Below are positions 6,989 through 13,590 of a DNA stretch of 13,943 nucleotides, in pieces (position 1 is the first letter of the stretch; each line of letters begins with the position of its first letter). The position numbers and the translations under genes were made by a program. The notes beneath the pieces were generated by a model. It did not search any database. It was not told the DNA's origin and worked only from the letters and a program-made list of their open reading frames with translations. This DNA comes from an uncultured Pseudomonadota bacterium (GTDB lineage Bacteria > Bdellovibrionota_B > Oligoflexia > Oligoflexales > CAILAO01), in assembly GCA_903832105.1 (NCBI GenBank), contig CAILAO010000800.1, forward strand, positions 1-13,943, given 5' to 3'.

Positions 6989-7475
6989 ACTCCATTCTCC
7001 TTTTCTCGCCTTTCTATCGAAACGCTTTGCTTCTATGAGGCGCACACCAGAATCGGCATAATTTCCTGAAAATTAAAAACTTTCTGGTTATCCGAATGTC
7101 TACGGATCACCGTTTCATGCACGGCTTCGAGAAGTATCGTTGGTAAAAGGCAAACTTCCTCGATTAATGCAGCTTTCCTTCACAGAGTGAGGATGTATAA
7201 GGCTTCCGGCATTGAAAGCGCAAAATTGGCTCTATGTCCCGTTTGTATGTAAAAAAGATGAGGTTATTTTGGAAAACCGAAAAATCAAAAAACAGTAGAA
7301 AGCACTATGACACTTTCCGACAACACCATTGGCTATCAATCCTTTCATAATTCAACGCTTTAAAATAGCTTAAGGACAAGACTTCTACAGCGCGAACTTA
7401 TTTGCTCTAATTGATCCAAAAAGCATGTCATGAGACAAAGTGTGACGCAGTTTGGTTCCTTAGCGTGAAAAATAG
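6989..7475. other. gene-free region between the lipoprotein gene and the HTH gene
   Basis: No supported gene lies here. Both flanking genes are on the minus strand, so this region holds the promoter of the lipoprotein gene and the transcript end of the integrase operon. The ribosome binding site of the lipoprotein gene is at its left edge. The bipartite motif at 7086-7112 is the only strong element seen. A short dyad TGTC/GACA lies at about 7425-7436, with T-rich sequence downstream on the minus strand; it is too weak to call a terminator. Confidence 0.5.
7085..7112. promoter_or_regulatory. bipartite operator-like motif, copy 1
   Basis: TGGTTATCCG (7085-7094) and CGGATCACCG (7103-7112) are two related 10-mers spaced 18 bases start to start. 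They lie about 100 bases upstream of the start of the minus-strand lipoprotein gene. The stretch GGTTATCCGAA, the following ACGG and the final ACCG recur in the same order and spacing at 10646-10672; 22 of 27 bases agree. The position in a promoter region, two-unit structure and 18-base phase suggest a protein binding site. The XRE protein whose gene follows copy 2 is the likeliest ligand. Confidence 0.45.
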
Positions 7476-7925
7476 CTAATCCTCACCCCGGCCTAATCCA
7501 ATGCGGCTACTTTCAATCTCACGAAGTTTCTTTATCTCCTCAGGTTTTAGTCCAAGGAGATTAAAATTCTTCTCGGTACATAATAACCGGCGACTGCTAT
7601 CAAATGGCCTGTTGAGTTCGAGTTTTCGCACTTCTCGATAAACCTTCGTGTAATTCCTGCCTGTAACATCGGCAAGATCTTGCACTGTAAAACCTGGCAG
7701 CTTGGCGTATTCTTCATCATACGGGGCAGTCTCAATGGTTACGATCTCTCCAAGCCGAACACGCACACTGCCGCCTATTTCGGTCGGCACGATAACCCAC
7801 TCTTTTTTTGAGTTCTCAACAGCCTTAAGAAAAGCTGAAACATCAGGTTCAAAAGCCCTGAACGACGTGTCACCTCCAGCATACCCGATTTTCACTCGTA
7901 CAATTCGCTTATCAATTGATCCCAT
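7476..7925 (-). CDS. small HTH protein, third gene of the integrase operon
   Basis: With the start at ATG 7925 the protein has 149 residues and overlaps the stop of the preceding gene by 14 bases. The longer frame from 8036 would overlap it by 125 bases and is less likely. The N-terminal 75 residues look like a beta-rich domain (DKRIVRVKIGYAGGDTSFRA and WVIVPTEIGGSVRVRLGEIV). A helix-turn-helix follows at about 79-101 (FTVQDLADVTGRNYTKVYREV), with a C-terminal LLGLKPEEIKKLREIE helix. No exact family is recognised. In an integrase operon a small DNA-binding protein could be an excisionase or directionality factor, which is inference. The ribosome binding site is weak, in line with translational coupling. 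Confidence 0.55.
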   Translation of the reverse strand: MGSIDKRIVRVKIGYAGGDTSFRAFEPDVSAFLKAVENSKKEWVIVPTEIGGSVRVRLGEIVTIETAPYDEEYAKLPGFTVQDLADVTGRNYTKVYREVRKLELNRPFDSSRRLLCTEKNFNLLGLKPEEIKKLREIESSRIGLGRGED

Positions 7926-8568
7926 AGGTCCATGTCTCACTTCTATTGAAAGTAGGTTCTGTCCGATTTTCGTCCTGATGGCGGCGCGAGCCAAAATCAA
8001 ATATTTTACTAATGGCCTCAAAAAAACCTTTGGCACTCATCCGAACAATCATACCCACCCCCCCACCGTTATCGGGTGTATAAAGTGACCATGAATACCC
8101 TGAAACGTAGCTAAATCTATCAAACAAACCTTGATAAAGGTAGAACTGCTCTTGAGAAAAAATCGTGATCTCGCCAATGACCTTGGCATTCATGCTTAAG
8201 GCTACGACGCACATGGAAAAAAGCGGACGAAGGTTACCAGGTTTAGCGTCACTATCGCTATAAAGGTCGCTAAAAAAAACAGAGCCATAACCTTCAGCCA
8301 TCGCTTTACGAAGCGAAAAGTCGGCTCCAGCTATTATCGTCCCACAATCAGGTCGAAGACAGCCATTAGCTACGCGTTTACTCTCCATAGGCAGTGGAAC
8401 CCCTTCGTGATCGCATAGGTAACGCTTGAAAAAAGAATCGAGGGATTCATCTTGAACCACAATGAGCGACTTCTGCGCTCTAAGACACAAGAGTTCTAAG
8501 GCGTAGATGGTTTTATCTGTCCGAGGATAGCCAACTATAAACTGTAGGATAGGACCGTTTTCGATCAT
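7912..8568 (-). CDS. P-loop-like protein with altered Walker A motif, second gene of the integrase operon
   Basis: The 218-residue protein starts three bases after the integrase stop, with GAGG about 8 bases before ATG 8568. A hydrophobic strand runs into GYPRTDKT (residues 13-20), which has the GxxxxGK[TS] layout except that Asp replaces the second Gly. A second strand KSLIVVQDES (33-42) and a Walker B-like YGSVFFSDLY (94-103, D101) follow. A third strand, MCVVALSMNAKVIGEITIFS, could be the sensor strand. The order fits a RecA- or Zot-like P-loop fold. The altered residue makes ATP hydrolysis doubtful. No family is recognised. Its tight linkage to the integrase suggests a role in recombination or mobility of the element. 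Confidence 0.5.
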   Translation of the reverse strand: MIENGPILQFIVGYPRTDKTIYALELLCLRAQKSLIVVQDESLDSFFKRYLCDHEGVPLPMESKRVANGCLRPDCGTIIAGADFSLRKAMAEGYGSVFFSDLYSDSDAKPGNLRPLFSMCVVALSMNAKVIGEITIFSQEQFYLYQGLFDRFSYVSGYSWSLYTPDNGGGVGMIVRMSAKGFFEAISKIFDFGSRRHQDENRTEPTFNRSETWTYGIN

Positions 8569-8571
8569 GGT

Positions 8572-9477
8572 TCATGCCTCAAAATTGTGTCCGAGTTTGA
8601 TCGGAAATGATTCTTCGGGCCTTCGATGTTGGGCCTGATACATGGAAGGTTCGTCGTTTATATACCTAAGTGTGGTCAGAATATCTGTGTGCCGTAAACG
8701 CCTTTGGATAAAGGAAAGAGGAACCCCCATACTCGCCAAAAGTGTCCCATGCGCATGGCGAAGACTATGACATGACAAACCATTACGGATACCGGCCTCG
8801 CGGAATAACTGGTCAATAATTCGCCGAACAGCGCGGGTTGAAAGGCGTAAATTTCCTGGACGAGTTAACGAATAGAAAAGTGGGGTATCCTGGTGACGAT
8901 GTTTTGCGAGAGATAAATATTTCCGCAATGCCTTTTTTGTCTGTGGCCAAAGAGACACTTCCGAGAGAACACCATTTTTTCCACGCACAGAACACTGCCA
9001 TTGATCGCCTATCTTTATTAGATCCGAAAGTTTTAGACCTGCAACCTCATGACATCGAAGTCCTTCAAACAATAGATATCCGAATATAGCCCCTTGCCTT
9101 GCACCTTCAAGAGTCGAAAAATCGATCTCAGATGTAAGGTTCTTCAATTCATCAAGAGTAGGGCATTTCGGTGCGCGAATGTCTCGGACTCTACCAATAC
9201 AATCGAGGCGCACAGGGTTTTCGGTCTTTCTGAGTTCCTTTTCTATCAGAAGGGCATAGATCCGGCGCACCCTTATCAAACGTCCCTTGATCGTCGTCCT
9301 TTTCAGGTTTGCCGCCTCCATTGATCGTACCCATTTAATGATCGCCAGGGAGTCTTCTTGGCCAGTGAAAGGTCGAAACCACGCCTCAAGTGCGCGAACG
9401 TCGGAAAGGTAGTTTGCCCTCGTCAGGGGGGACGCAAGTCCTTGTAAAAAGAGATGTATTTCTAGTTTTATTTTCAT
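8572..9477 (-). CDS. tyrosine recombinase (phage-type or Xer-like integrase)
   Basis: The 301-residue protein has an N-terminal SAM-like core-binding domain (LASPLTRANYLSDVRALEAW, about residues 14-33) and a full catalytic domain. Active-site residues visible are R141 in EGLRCHEVAGL, K167 in the beta hairpin VRGKNGVLSEV, H237 and R240 in CHSLRHAHGT, H263 in LRHTDILTTLRY, and the nucleophile Y272 nine residues later. Length and motif spacing match XerC/D-size integrases. The start at 9477 is chosen because it lies just before the core-binding domain; an ATG 105 bases upstream would add a Cys/Lys/Ser-rich segment and run through the divergent promoter. The ribosome binding site is weak. It is first in an operon with the P-loop-like and HTH genes and probably catalyses integration and excision of the element. 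Confidence 0.9.
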   Translation of the reverse strand: MKIKLEIHLFLQGLASPLTRANYLSDVRALEAWFRPFTGQEDSLAIIKWVRSMEAANLKRTTIKGRLIRVRRIYALLIEKELRKTENPVRLDCIGRVRDIRAPKCPTLDELKNLTSEIDFSTLEGARQGAIFGYLLFEGLRCHEVAGLKLSDLIKIGDQWQCSVRGKNGVLSEVSLWPQTKKALRKYLSLAKHRHQDTPLFYSLTRPGNLRLSTRAVRRIIDQLFREAGIRNGLSCHSLRHAHGTLLASMGVPLSFIQRRLRHTDILTTLRYINDEPSMYQAQHRRPEESFPIKLGHNFEA

Positions 9478-9532
9478 CTTTAATTTCAACTGGTTGCATA
9501 AACCTTTGGATTGCCTTTCTTTGGATATTTTA

Positions 9533-9583
9533 CTTTTATTACAACACGGCCTACTTGTCAAGTAATTTAATGACAAATGCAAT
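9533..9583. promoter_or_regulatory. divergent promoter region with inverted repeat between integrase and AAA+ gene
   Basis: TTGTCA (9555-9560) and TGACAA (9571-9576) form a 6-bp dyad with a 10-base spacer. On the minus strand TTGACA (9561-9556), then 17 bases and TAAAAG (9538-9533), form a good promoter toward the integrase. On the plus strand TTGTCA (9555-9560), 17 bases and TGCAAT (9578-9583) form a weaker promoter toward the ClpX-like gene. The two -35 boxes overlap, so the promoters should be mutually exclusive, and a protein on the dyad would affect both. The boxes are seen; activity is inferred. Confidence 0.45.
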
Positions 9584-9633
9584 TTTCATCATTAGTTTGC
9601 AAATCATGTGACGTTAAAAATGACGGATTGAAA

Positions 9634-10584
9634 ATGATGAAAGCACTTTATTCTAACGACTTCCATAGACTATACGACCGTATCCGAAACGATCTCACCA
9701 CTGATTATTTTGGGAATGAGGAGACGATTTCAATGGTTTCGGCCTCGGCGGCCTTGCACATGGTTGCGAGAAAACGTGGCCATGCCACCGTATCACCCCG
9801 CCATCTTCTTGTTGGTCCTTCATCTTCTGGCAAAACCCATATAGCGATGGCCACCGCAAAGGTACTTGGCATTCCTTTTGGGATAATCTCAGGCGCCGTA
9901 ACTACAGCGGAAGGATTTAAAGGAACAACGATCACAGATGGATTGGCGGGACTTGCCAAGGCACTTTCGGGTAAAAAACGTCGTCAAGGTCTTGGAGGAC
10001 TGCTTTTTGTTGACGAAATGGACGGATTCATTCGGCGTCAACCTGGTGAAGGTCTTTATGAGGCGGCACTCTATTCGCTTCTGCCGATTTTAGGAGGTGA
10101 ATCGGTTTCCACTTCCTGTGATACCACCCGTTCCCCTGTGGAGTTAAAAACAAACGAGATTTTGGTTCTCATCGCAGGTGTGTTTCCTGAAATCTGTAAA
10201 TCGAAGTGGAATAGTCTAAGTACGGCGGCAGATGCACTTGTTGACTATGGATTTCCGGTAGAATTGATTTCTCGTATCAGCCATATCTCAGCTCTGCAAC
10301 CCCTCAAAATCCAGGAAGCCATGCAGGCCATTGAAAAGCAAGTTAATGAACTTGGCCTACTGTACGGTATAAAAAACCCTTCAGTAGTTTTAGGACATGG
10401 GTTTCTGCGCGGCCTCGCCAACGAGGTGATTAAATCGAAGTATGGACTAAGGTTCTGCAAGGGATTCCTTCATAAGCGGTTTATGGAATTGATTGGGCAC
10501 GGCCACACAACTGGGGGGAAGTCTCGGCAATATCTTTCGTCCAAGGTTATTGCACTGCCGACTTCGAGAAGGATGAGGGCATGA
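9634..10584 (+). CDS. ClpX-like AAA+ ATPase
   Basis: The 316-residue protein follows the ClpX module order. It has Walker A GPSSSGKT (61-68), a pore-loop segment TTAEGFKG (GFKG at 94-97, at the place of ClpX GYVG), Walker B LLFVDEMDGF (123-132) and the GEGLYEAALYSLLPILGGE helix. NEILVLIAGVFPEI resembles sensor 1. DYGFPVELISRIS carries the arginine finger (R214), and GLRFCKGFLHKRF holds the sensor 2 Arg (R273). The ClpX zinc-binding N-domain is absent, and no IGF/LGF-type ClpP-docking loop is seen. It is therefore probably a stand-alone unfoldase or remodeller, perhaps for a repressor, recombinase or replication complex of the element. The start at 9634 (or 9637) is uncertain; an in-frame ATG at 9577 has no ribosome binding site and lies in the promoter. 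Confidence 0.8.
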   Translation: MMKALYSNDFHRLYDRIRNDLTTDYFGNEETISMVSASAALHMVARKRGHATVSPRHLLVGPSSSGKTHIAMATAKVLGIPFGIISGAVTTAEGFKGTTITDGLAGLAKALSGKKRRQGLGGLLFVDEMDGFIRRQPGEGLYEAALYSLLPILGGESVSTSCDTTRSPVELKTNEILVLIAGVFPEICKSKWNSLSTAADALVDYGFPVELISRISHISALQPLKIQEAMQAIEKQVNELGLLYGIKNPSVVLGHGFLRGLANEVIKSKYGLRFCKGFLHKRFMELIGHGHTTGGKSRQYLSSKVIALPTSRRMRA

Positions 10585-10644
10585 ATACCTCATGGCGCAA
10601 ACCGCTGACGCAGCGTGCGCGTTCCCCACCAAGCCGTTCATATA

Positions 10645-10672
10645 CGGTTATCCGAAGATTTACGGTTAACCG
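10645..10672. promoter_or_regulatory. bipartite operator-like motif, copy 2
   Basis: CGGTTATCCG (10645-10654) and CGGTTAACCG (10663-10672) are near-identical 10-mers, the second a perfect palindrome, spaced 18 bases start to start. The pair lies about 80-105 bases before the XRE gene in the 165-base gap after the ClpX-like gene. The same layout occurs at 7085-7112. An XRE protein binding in its own promoter is the standard expectation. A -10-like TATCAT and AT-rich sequence follow near 10702-10715. The motif is seen directly; the binding partner is inferred. Confidence 0.55.
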
Positions 10673-10749
10673 GAACGATCTAACGAAGACCCTAAAAAAT
10701 CAGTATCATTTTAAATCTAAGGACCTTTGTAAGTGCGAAAGACCAACTC

Positions 10750-11124
10750 ATGGCCACCAAAAAGACAGGCGAAAAGAAAAAACCCGCAAGGAAACGGATT
10801 GAAAGTCCATTTGCCGAAAATCTTCGCCGTCTTTTAGAAGAAAGACAAATAACCGCTTCGGCAGCAGCAATTATCGCACAAGTTCCAATATCGACAGTTA
10901 ACGGATGGTTGGCGGGAGGGATACAACCTCACAATTTCCAGGCAGTTCAAAGACTTTCTACTGCCTTGAAAGCTGACTTCGAGATGCTTCTATGCGGCAC
11001 TTCTCACGCCTTTGAACCCACAGAAATGCCTTTGTCAGCAATTTTTGATGAGGTCGATGTTGGCCTTCAGGGTGTTTACAGATTAAGTCTGAAACGCCTC
11101 GTCCGAAAGGGACAGAGCGAATAG
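10750..11124 (+). CDS. XRE-family HTH regulator
   Basis: The 124-residue protein has a basic N-terminal tail (MATKKTGEKKKPARKRIESP) followed by a Cro/CI-type helix-turn-helix at about residues 21-83. The core is FAENLRRLLEERQITASAAA, then IIAQVPISTVNGWLAGGIQP and the FQAVQRLSTAL helix before FEMLLCG. The C-terminal 40 residues (AIFDEVDVGLQGVYRLSLKR) are a short helical part, probably for dimerisation. No LexA-type peptidase domain is present, so release would need another trigger such as an antirepressor or the adjacent ClpX-like unfoldase. The ribosome binding site is weak. The bipartite operator-like motif lies just upstream. It is likely the element's repressor or control protein. Confidence 0.8.
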   Translation: MATKKTGEKKKPARKRIESPFAENLRRLLEERQITASAAAIIAQVPISTVNGWLAGGIQPHNFQAVQRLSTALKADFEMLLCGTSHAFEPTEMPLSAIFDEVDVGLQGVYRLSLKRLVRKGQSE

Positions 11125-11175
11125 TGAGAGGATCACTAGGTATGCACGCAAATAGAAAGTGCAAAGAGGAGCGGC

Positions 11176-12153
11176 ATGTTGAAAAACAACCAACATCAAA
11201 CGTTAAAATTCGCGGAATTGTCAGTGATCCTGTTCTCTTTGCTTGCTGTTTTCTTAACTATGGCGGGATGCATTCAATACCATCGTAGTGAGATGAACGA
11301 TGCTATTAGAAGCAATAACTGGCTTCACGCACTTGAGCATGCCGAGAAATGTTGTGATAATGGCGACGGAGAAGCAGGATGTTGTAAATATCGAGCAGAA
11401 CTGATTCACAATGTAATATATAGCCGCGATTCAAGTATCCATGATTTGCTTAGCGCACTAGAATCTGCCGAGAAATGTTGCGGTAAGGGTGCTGAAAAGG
11501 AAATGTGCTGTAAATACCGAACAGAACTGATTCATGACATTGCTGCTGACATAAAATCTGGTGGTGATATCACCAGGGGAAAAAAGAGAAGTAGATTCGA
11601 GATTGAATGTTCCAAAAGTGACTCCCTTCCATGTGTAGAAATTCTTTCTCAGGTCGATTTTAATAAAAAACTTGAAGAAAAAGCAGAAGAAGCGAAACCA
11701 TGGCTGGATGCAGAGGCTAAGGAAATAGCGGACGCAGCAGAAGAAAACAGGAAAAAAAAAGACGAATTGATAAAGCAAATAGATGAAGTTGGAAAAAAGC
11801 TTAACTCCCTCGACTGCTTTATTTTGACCAACTTGGAGGTAGTACAAAAACTTGAACCACATGTCTATGAGGTGCAAGTACCATGTTTTCATCGCAACCT
11901 CCAAAAAAATGGAGAATGCGATCTCTTTCGTGGCTTGATCTCAGCGAGTTTTGAACAAATATTACTTAGGACGAAAACAATTGAGTTCCAGCAAGCGGGA
12001 TTGTACTTACGTCTCTACGCGAAACGCAACGGTACCGAGAAAGTCAATCTCAAAAATGGTTTCGATAAGATTTTGCCTGTTTATGTTGAAGAAAAAACAT
12101 GCACAGAGTTAGGGAGGGAGCTGGAGTCCCTAAGGAGAAGCAACAAACGATGA
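11176..12153 (+). CDS. lipoprotein with duplicated CC-x8-CC unit
   Basis: The 325-residue protein starts at ATG 11176, with AGAGGA 5 bases upstream. A charged N-terminus and hydrophobic run (ELSVILFSLLAVFLTMAGC) end in a lipobox with Cys32. Two copies of a 28-residue unit follow at 52-79 and 94-121 (ALE-x-AEKCC, eight residues, CCKYR-x-ELIH). Residues 150-205 are a Lys/Glu/Ala-rich coiled coil (KKLEEKAEEAKPWLDAEAKE). The C-terminal domain has scattered Cys residues (SLDCFILTN, VPCFHRN, GECDLF, KTCTEL). No family is recognised. The stop overlaps the HNH gene start (ATGA), so the two are co-translated. A membrane-anchored, disulfide-rich partner of a nuclease is unusual; lysis, surface or immunity roles are guesses only. 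Confidence 0.7.
   Translation: MLKNNQHQTLKFAELSVILFSLLAVFLTMAGCIQYHRSEMNDAIRSNNWLHALEHAEKCCDNGDGEAGCCKYRAELIHNVIYSRDSSIHDLLSALESAEKCCGKGAEKEMCCKYRTELIHDIAADIKSGGDITRGKKRSRFEIECSKSDSLPCVEILSQVDFNKKLEEKAEEAKPWLDAEAKEIADAAEENRKKKDELIKQIDEVGKKLNSLDCFILTNLEVVQKLEPHVYEVQVPCFHRNLQKNGECDLFRGLISASFEQILLRTKTIEFQQAGLYLRLYAKRNGTEKVNLKNGFDKILPVYVEEKTCTELGRELESLRRSNKR
11329..11538 (+). repeat. 84-bp intragenic duplication in the lipoprotein gene
   Basis: Bases 11329-11412 and 11455-11538 are direct repeats, offset by 126 bases, encoding the two CC-x8-CC units. DNA runs such as GCCGAGAAATGTTG and CAGAACTGATTCA are identical in both, while the loop between the Cys pairs has diverged (DNGDGEAG against GKGAEKEM). 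The identity kept around the Cys pairs and ELIH helix, with a freely changing loop, points to a functional duplicated module. Confidence 0.7.
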
Positions 12154-13181
12154 AACAGACTTATGTTAATTCAAAAAAATCTGCCAATAAGACCCCTGTA
12201 TCAGTTGTGGCTTTTTCCGAAGCACTTTCAAGGAAACTAGGCCGTCCCGCTGTAGTGCGACAGGGCAAAAATTCCTATTCCAATAATTGGACCATATTTG
12301 ATCCTGACTTTGATTCCATTCGACGATCCGCTAATGTCAGTGGGAGAAGTTATACAACGGGACTTTCTATCAAATTTGATGGCAGCTACTTCACCGTATG
12401 GATCGAAACTTCTAATGATCCAGGTTTGGCTGCGAATTTAAGAAAGAATCTCATCACGTCCCCAGAAACGCTGGTAAAAGTAGCTAGATCAACCGGGCTT
12501 TTACGCGCTGGGAATATGGTCACATGGTCATCAAAACGCCTCTCCGATGCAGCGGGAGGAAAGCACACCATGAGAGAAATACATTTGGACGACCTCGACA
12601 GTTTTCTTCGGGAGTTAAAGAAACATGCTAATCAAAAAGTTATTAAGGAAGATTTGTTTGTTGATTTACCAAACGCGGGTAAACACGGCGGTATTGGACC
12701 TTATAGCGGAAAAACTTTTCGCTTTTTAGTCACGCATGGGTCTGAAAAGGAAATCAAGCGCATGACAGAAACGGTAGCGGGAGAGATGGAACTTAAAAAG
12801 CAAACACTTAATATAATCAAAAAAATCTGGCCACTTTGGATAATGTTTCACTCACACGGACTACGTGAACCCCGCCGAGCTGATCTTCGCCGACGAATGG
12901 ATGCTAAACTCAAAGTCTCGAAGTGCGAATTTTGCAATATTGTGGGTTTGCCAAAGGAAATAGCTCATACAAAACACAAGGGCAAAGTGGTGAGTCACCA
13001 TATCGAAATGCACATTAAGGGTGGAACCGATTTAATTGACAATGGAATCTACCTGTGCGAACAGCACCACCATCTTATACATATTTGGGGCAAAACAAAG
13101 GGCAGACGTGACCTAGATGATATTAACAAGATCAACGTCAGATTCATTCCGAAGCGATCAACTCCTCGGCGTCCTCGATAG
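12150..13181 (+). CDS. HNH endonuclease with long N-terminal domain
   Basis: The 343-residue protein carries an HNH nuclease domain at its C-terminus. Zinc ligands CEFC are at 259-262, the catalytic region VVSHHIEMHIKGGTDLIDNG spans 280-299 (H283/H284, N298), and YLCEQHHHLIH holds C303 and H306-H311. The first 230 residues form a separate, unrecognised domain; it has a beta-rich part (IKFDGSYFTVWIETSND) and helical parts, and may select the target. The start at 12150 uses AAGGAG at 12132-12137 and overlaps the lipoprotein stop as ATGA; a frame beginning 51 bases earlier lacks a site. HNH proteins act on double-stranded DNA and, next to terminase genes, assist phage packaging; others are restriction or homing nucleases. 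The context allows both a packaging and a defence role. Confidence 0.8.
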   Translation: MKQTYVNSKKSANKTPVSVVAFSEALSRKLGRPAVVRQGKNSYSNNWTIFDPDFDSIRRSANVSGRSYTTGLSIKFDGSYFTVWIETSNDPGLAANLRKNLITSPETLVKVARSTGLLRAGNMVTWSSKRLSDAAGGKHTMREIHLDDLDSFLRELKKHANQKVIKEDLFVDLPNAGKHGGIGPYSGKTFRFLVTHGSEKEIKRMTETVAGEMELKKQTLNIIKKIWPLWIMFHSHGLREPRRADLRRRMDAKLKVSKCEFCNIVGLPKEIAHTKHKGKVVSHHIEMHIKGGTDLIDNGIYLCEQHHHLIHIWGKTKGRRDLDDINKINVRFIPKRSTPRRPR

Positions 13182-13590
13182 TAGGTCCTTTCCTTCTCTT
13201 TTGCACTCTTGGTGGCATGGGAAACGTTGATGCTTGTACTGCCGAAAATGCACTTGCTACACGACAAAGATCCCTTATGGATGATCTCATCTGGCGTTTA
13301 GGAATCTTCCCCTCCCAAAAAGCAGAAATCTCGTTGTGAATATTTTTGGCGAGTTTAAAAAGATTTGTGGACAATTCCTCGCAATGGGTATACCCACCGA
13401 TAGCCCTCTGCTTGGTAGAAGACTGAACTATGTCCAGCCATGCCAACCTCTTTTTTTCTGCCCAACCATCCTTTGCGGACCACCTTAAAACGGTGCTATG
13501 CGCCACCCCCAACTCATCTGCAATCTTCCGCAGACTCTTTCCTGTGCTTAAATAAGATCGTAACCCCTCATCCCTCTCAATTGATCGCAT
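13144..13590 (-). CDS. small-terminase-like HTH protein
   Basis: The 148-residue protein starts at ATG 13590, with AGGAGGG 6-7 bases upstream. The N-terminal helix-turn-helix (STGKSLRKIADELGVAHSTV, then LRWSAKDGWAEKK, about residues 15-46) matches the DNA-binding domain found at the start of many phage TerS proteins, where the helix-turn-helix is followed by W-x-x-x-D-G-W. The rest is helical (TNLFKLAKNIHNEISAFWEG, then RDLCRVASAF), suiting an oligomerisation core, and the tail is basic then acidic. No large terminase gene follows on this strand, because its 3' end runs into the HNH gene with a 38-base convergent overlap. It could instead be a transcription factor or a transposase-type HTH protein; TerS is the best fit. 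Confidence 0.6.
   Translation of the reverse strand: MRSIERDEGLRSYLSTGKSLRKIADELGVAHSTVLRWSAKDGWAEKKRLAWLDIVQSSTKQRAIGGYTHCEELSTNLFKLAKNIHNEISAFWEGKIPKRQMRSSIRDLCRVASAFSAVQASTFPMPPRVQKRRKGPTIEDAEELIASE

Noticed and set aside
7702..8088. A 128-codon plus-strand frame antisense to the HTH and P-loop-like genes.
   Set aside because: No ribosome binding site, and the minus-strand genes have clear coupling, start signals and domain patterns.
9571..9633. Earlier ATG starts for the ClpX-like protein (9577) and the integrase (9582).
   Set aside because: Both lie in the shared promoter region, have no ribosome binding site and add Cys/Lys-rich residues not typical of either family.
10581..10802. A 73-codon plus-strand frame starting with an ATGA overlap at the end of the ClpX-like gene, with a purine-rich stretch upstream.
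   Set aside because: The product is Arg/Lys/Thr-rich with no protein-like pattern, runs straight through the bipartite operator motif and overlaps the XRE gene start by 53 bases. Treated as a non-coding promoter region.
11458..11904. A 148-codon minus-strand frame inside the lipoprotein gene.
   Set aside because: Its Phe/Tyr-rich product is the antisense of the Lys/Glu-rich coiled-coil coding sequence, a common shadow pattern.
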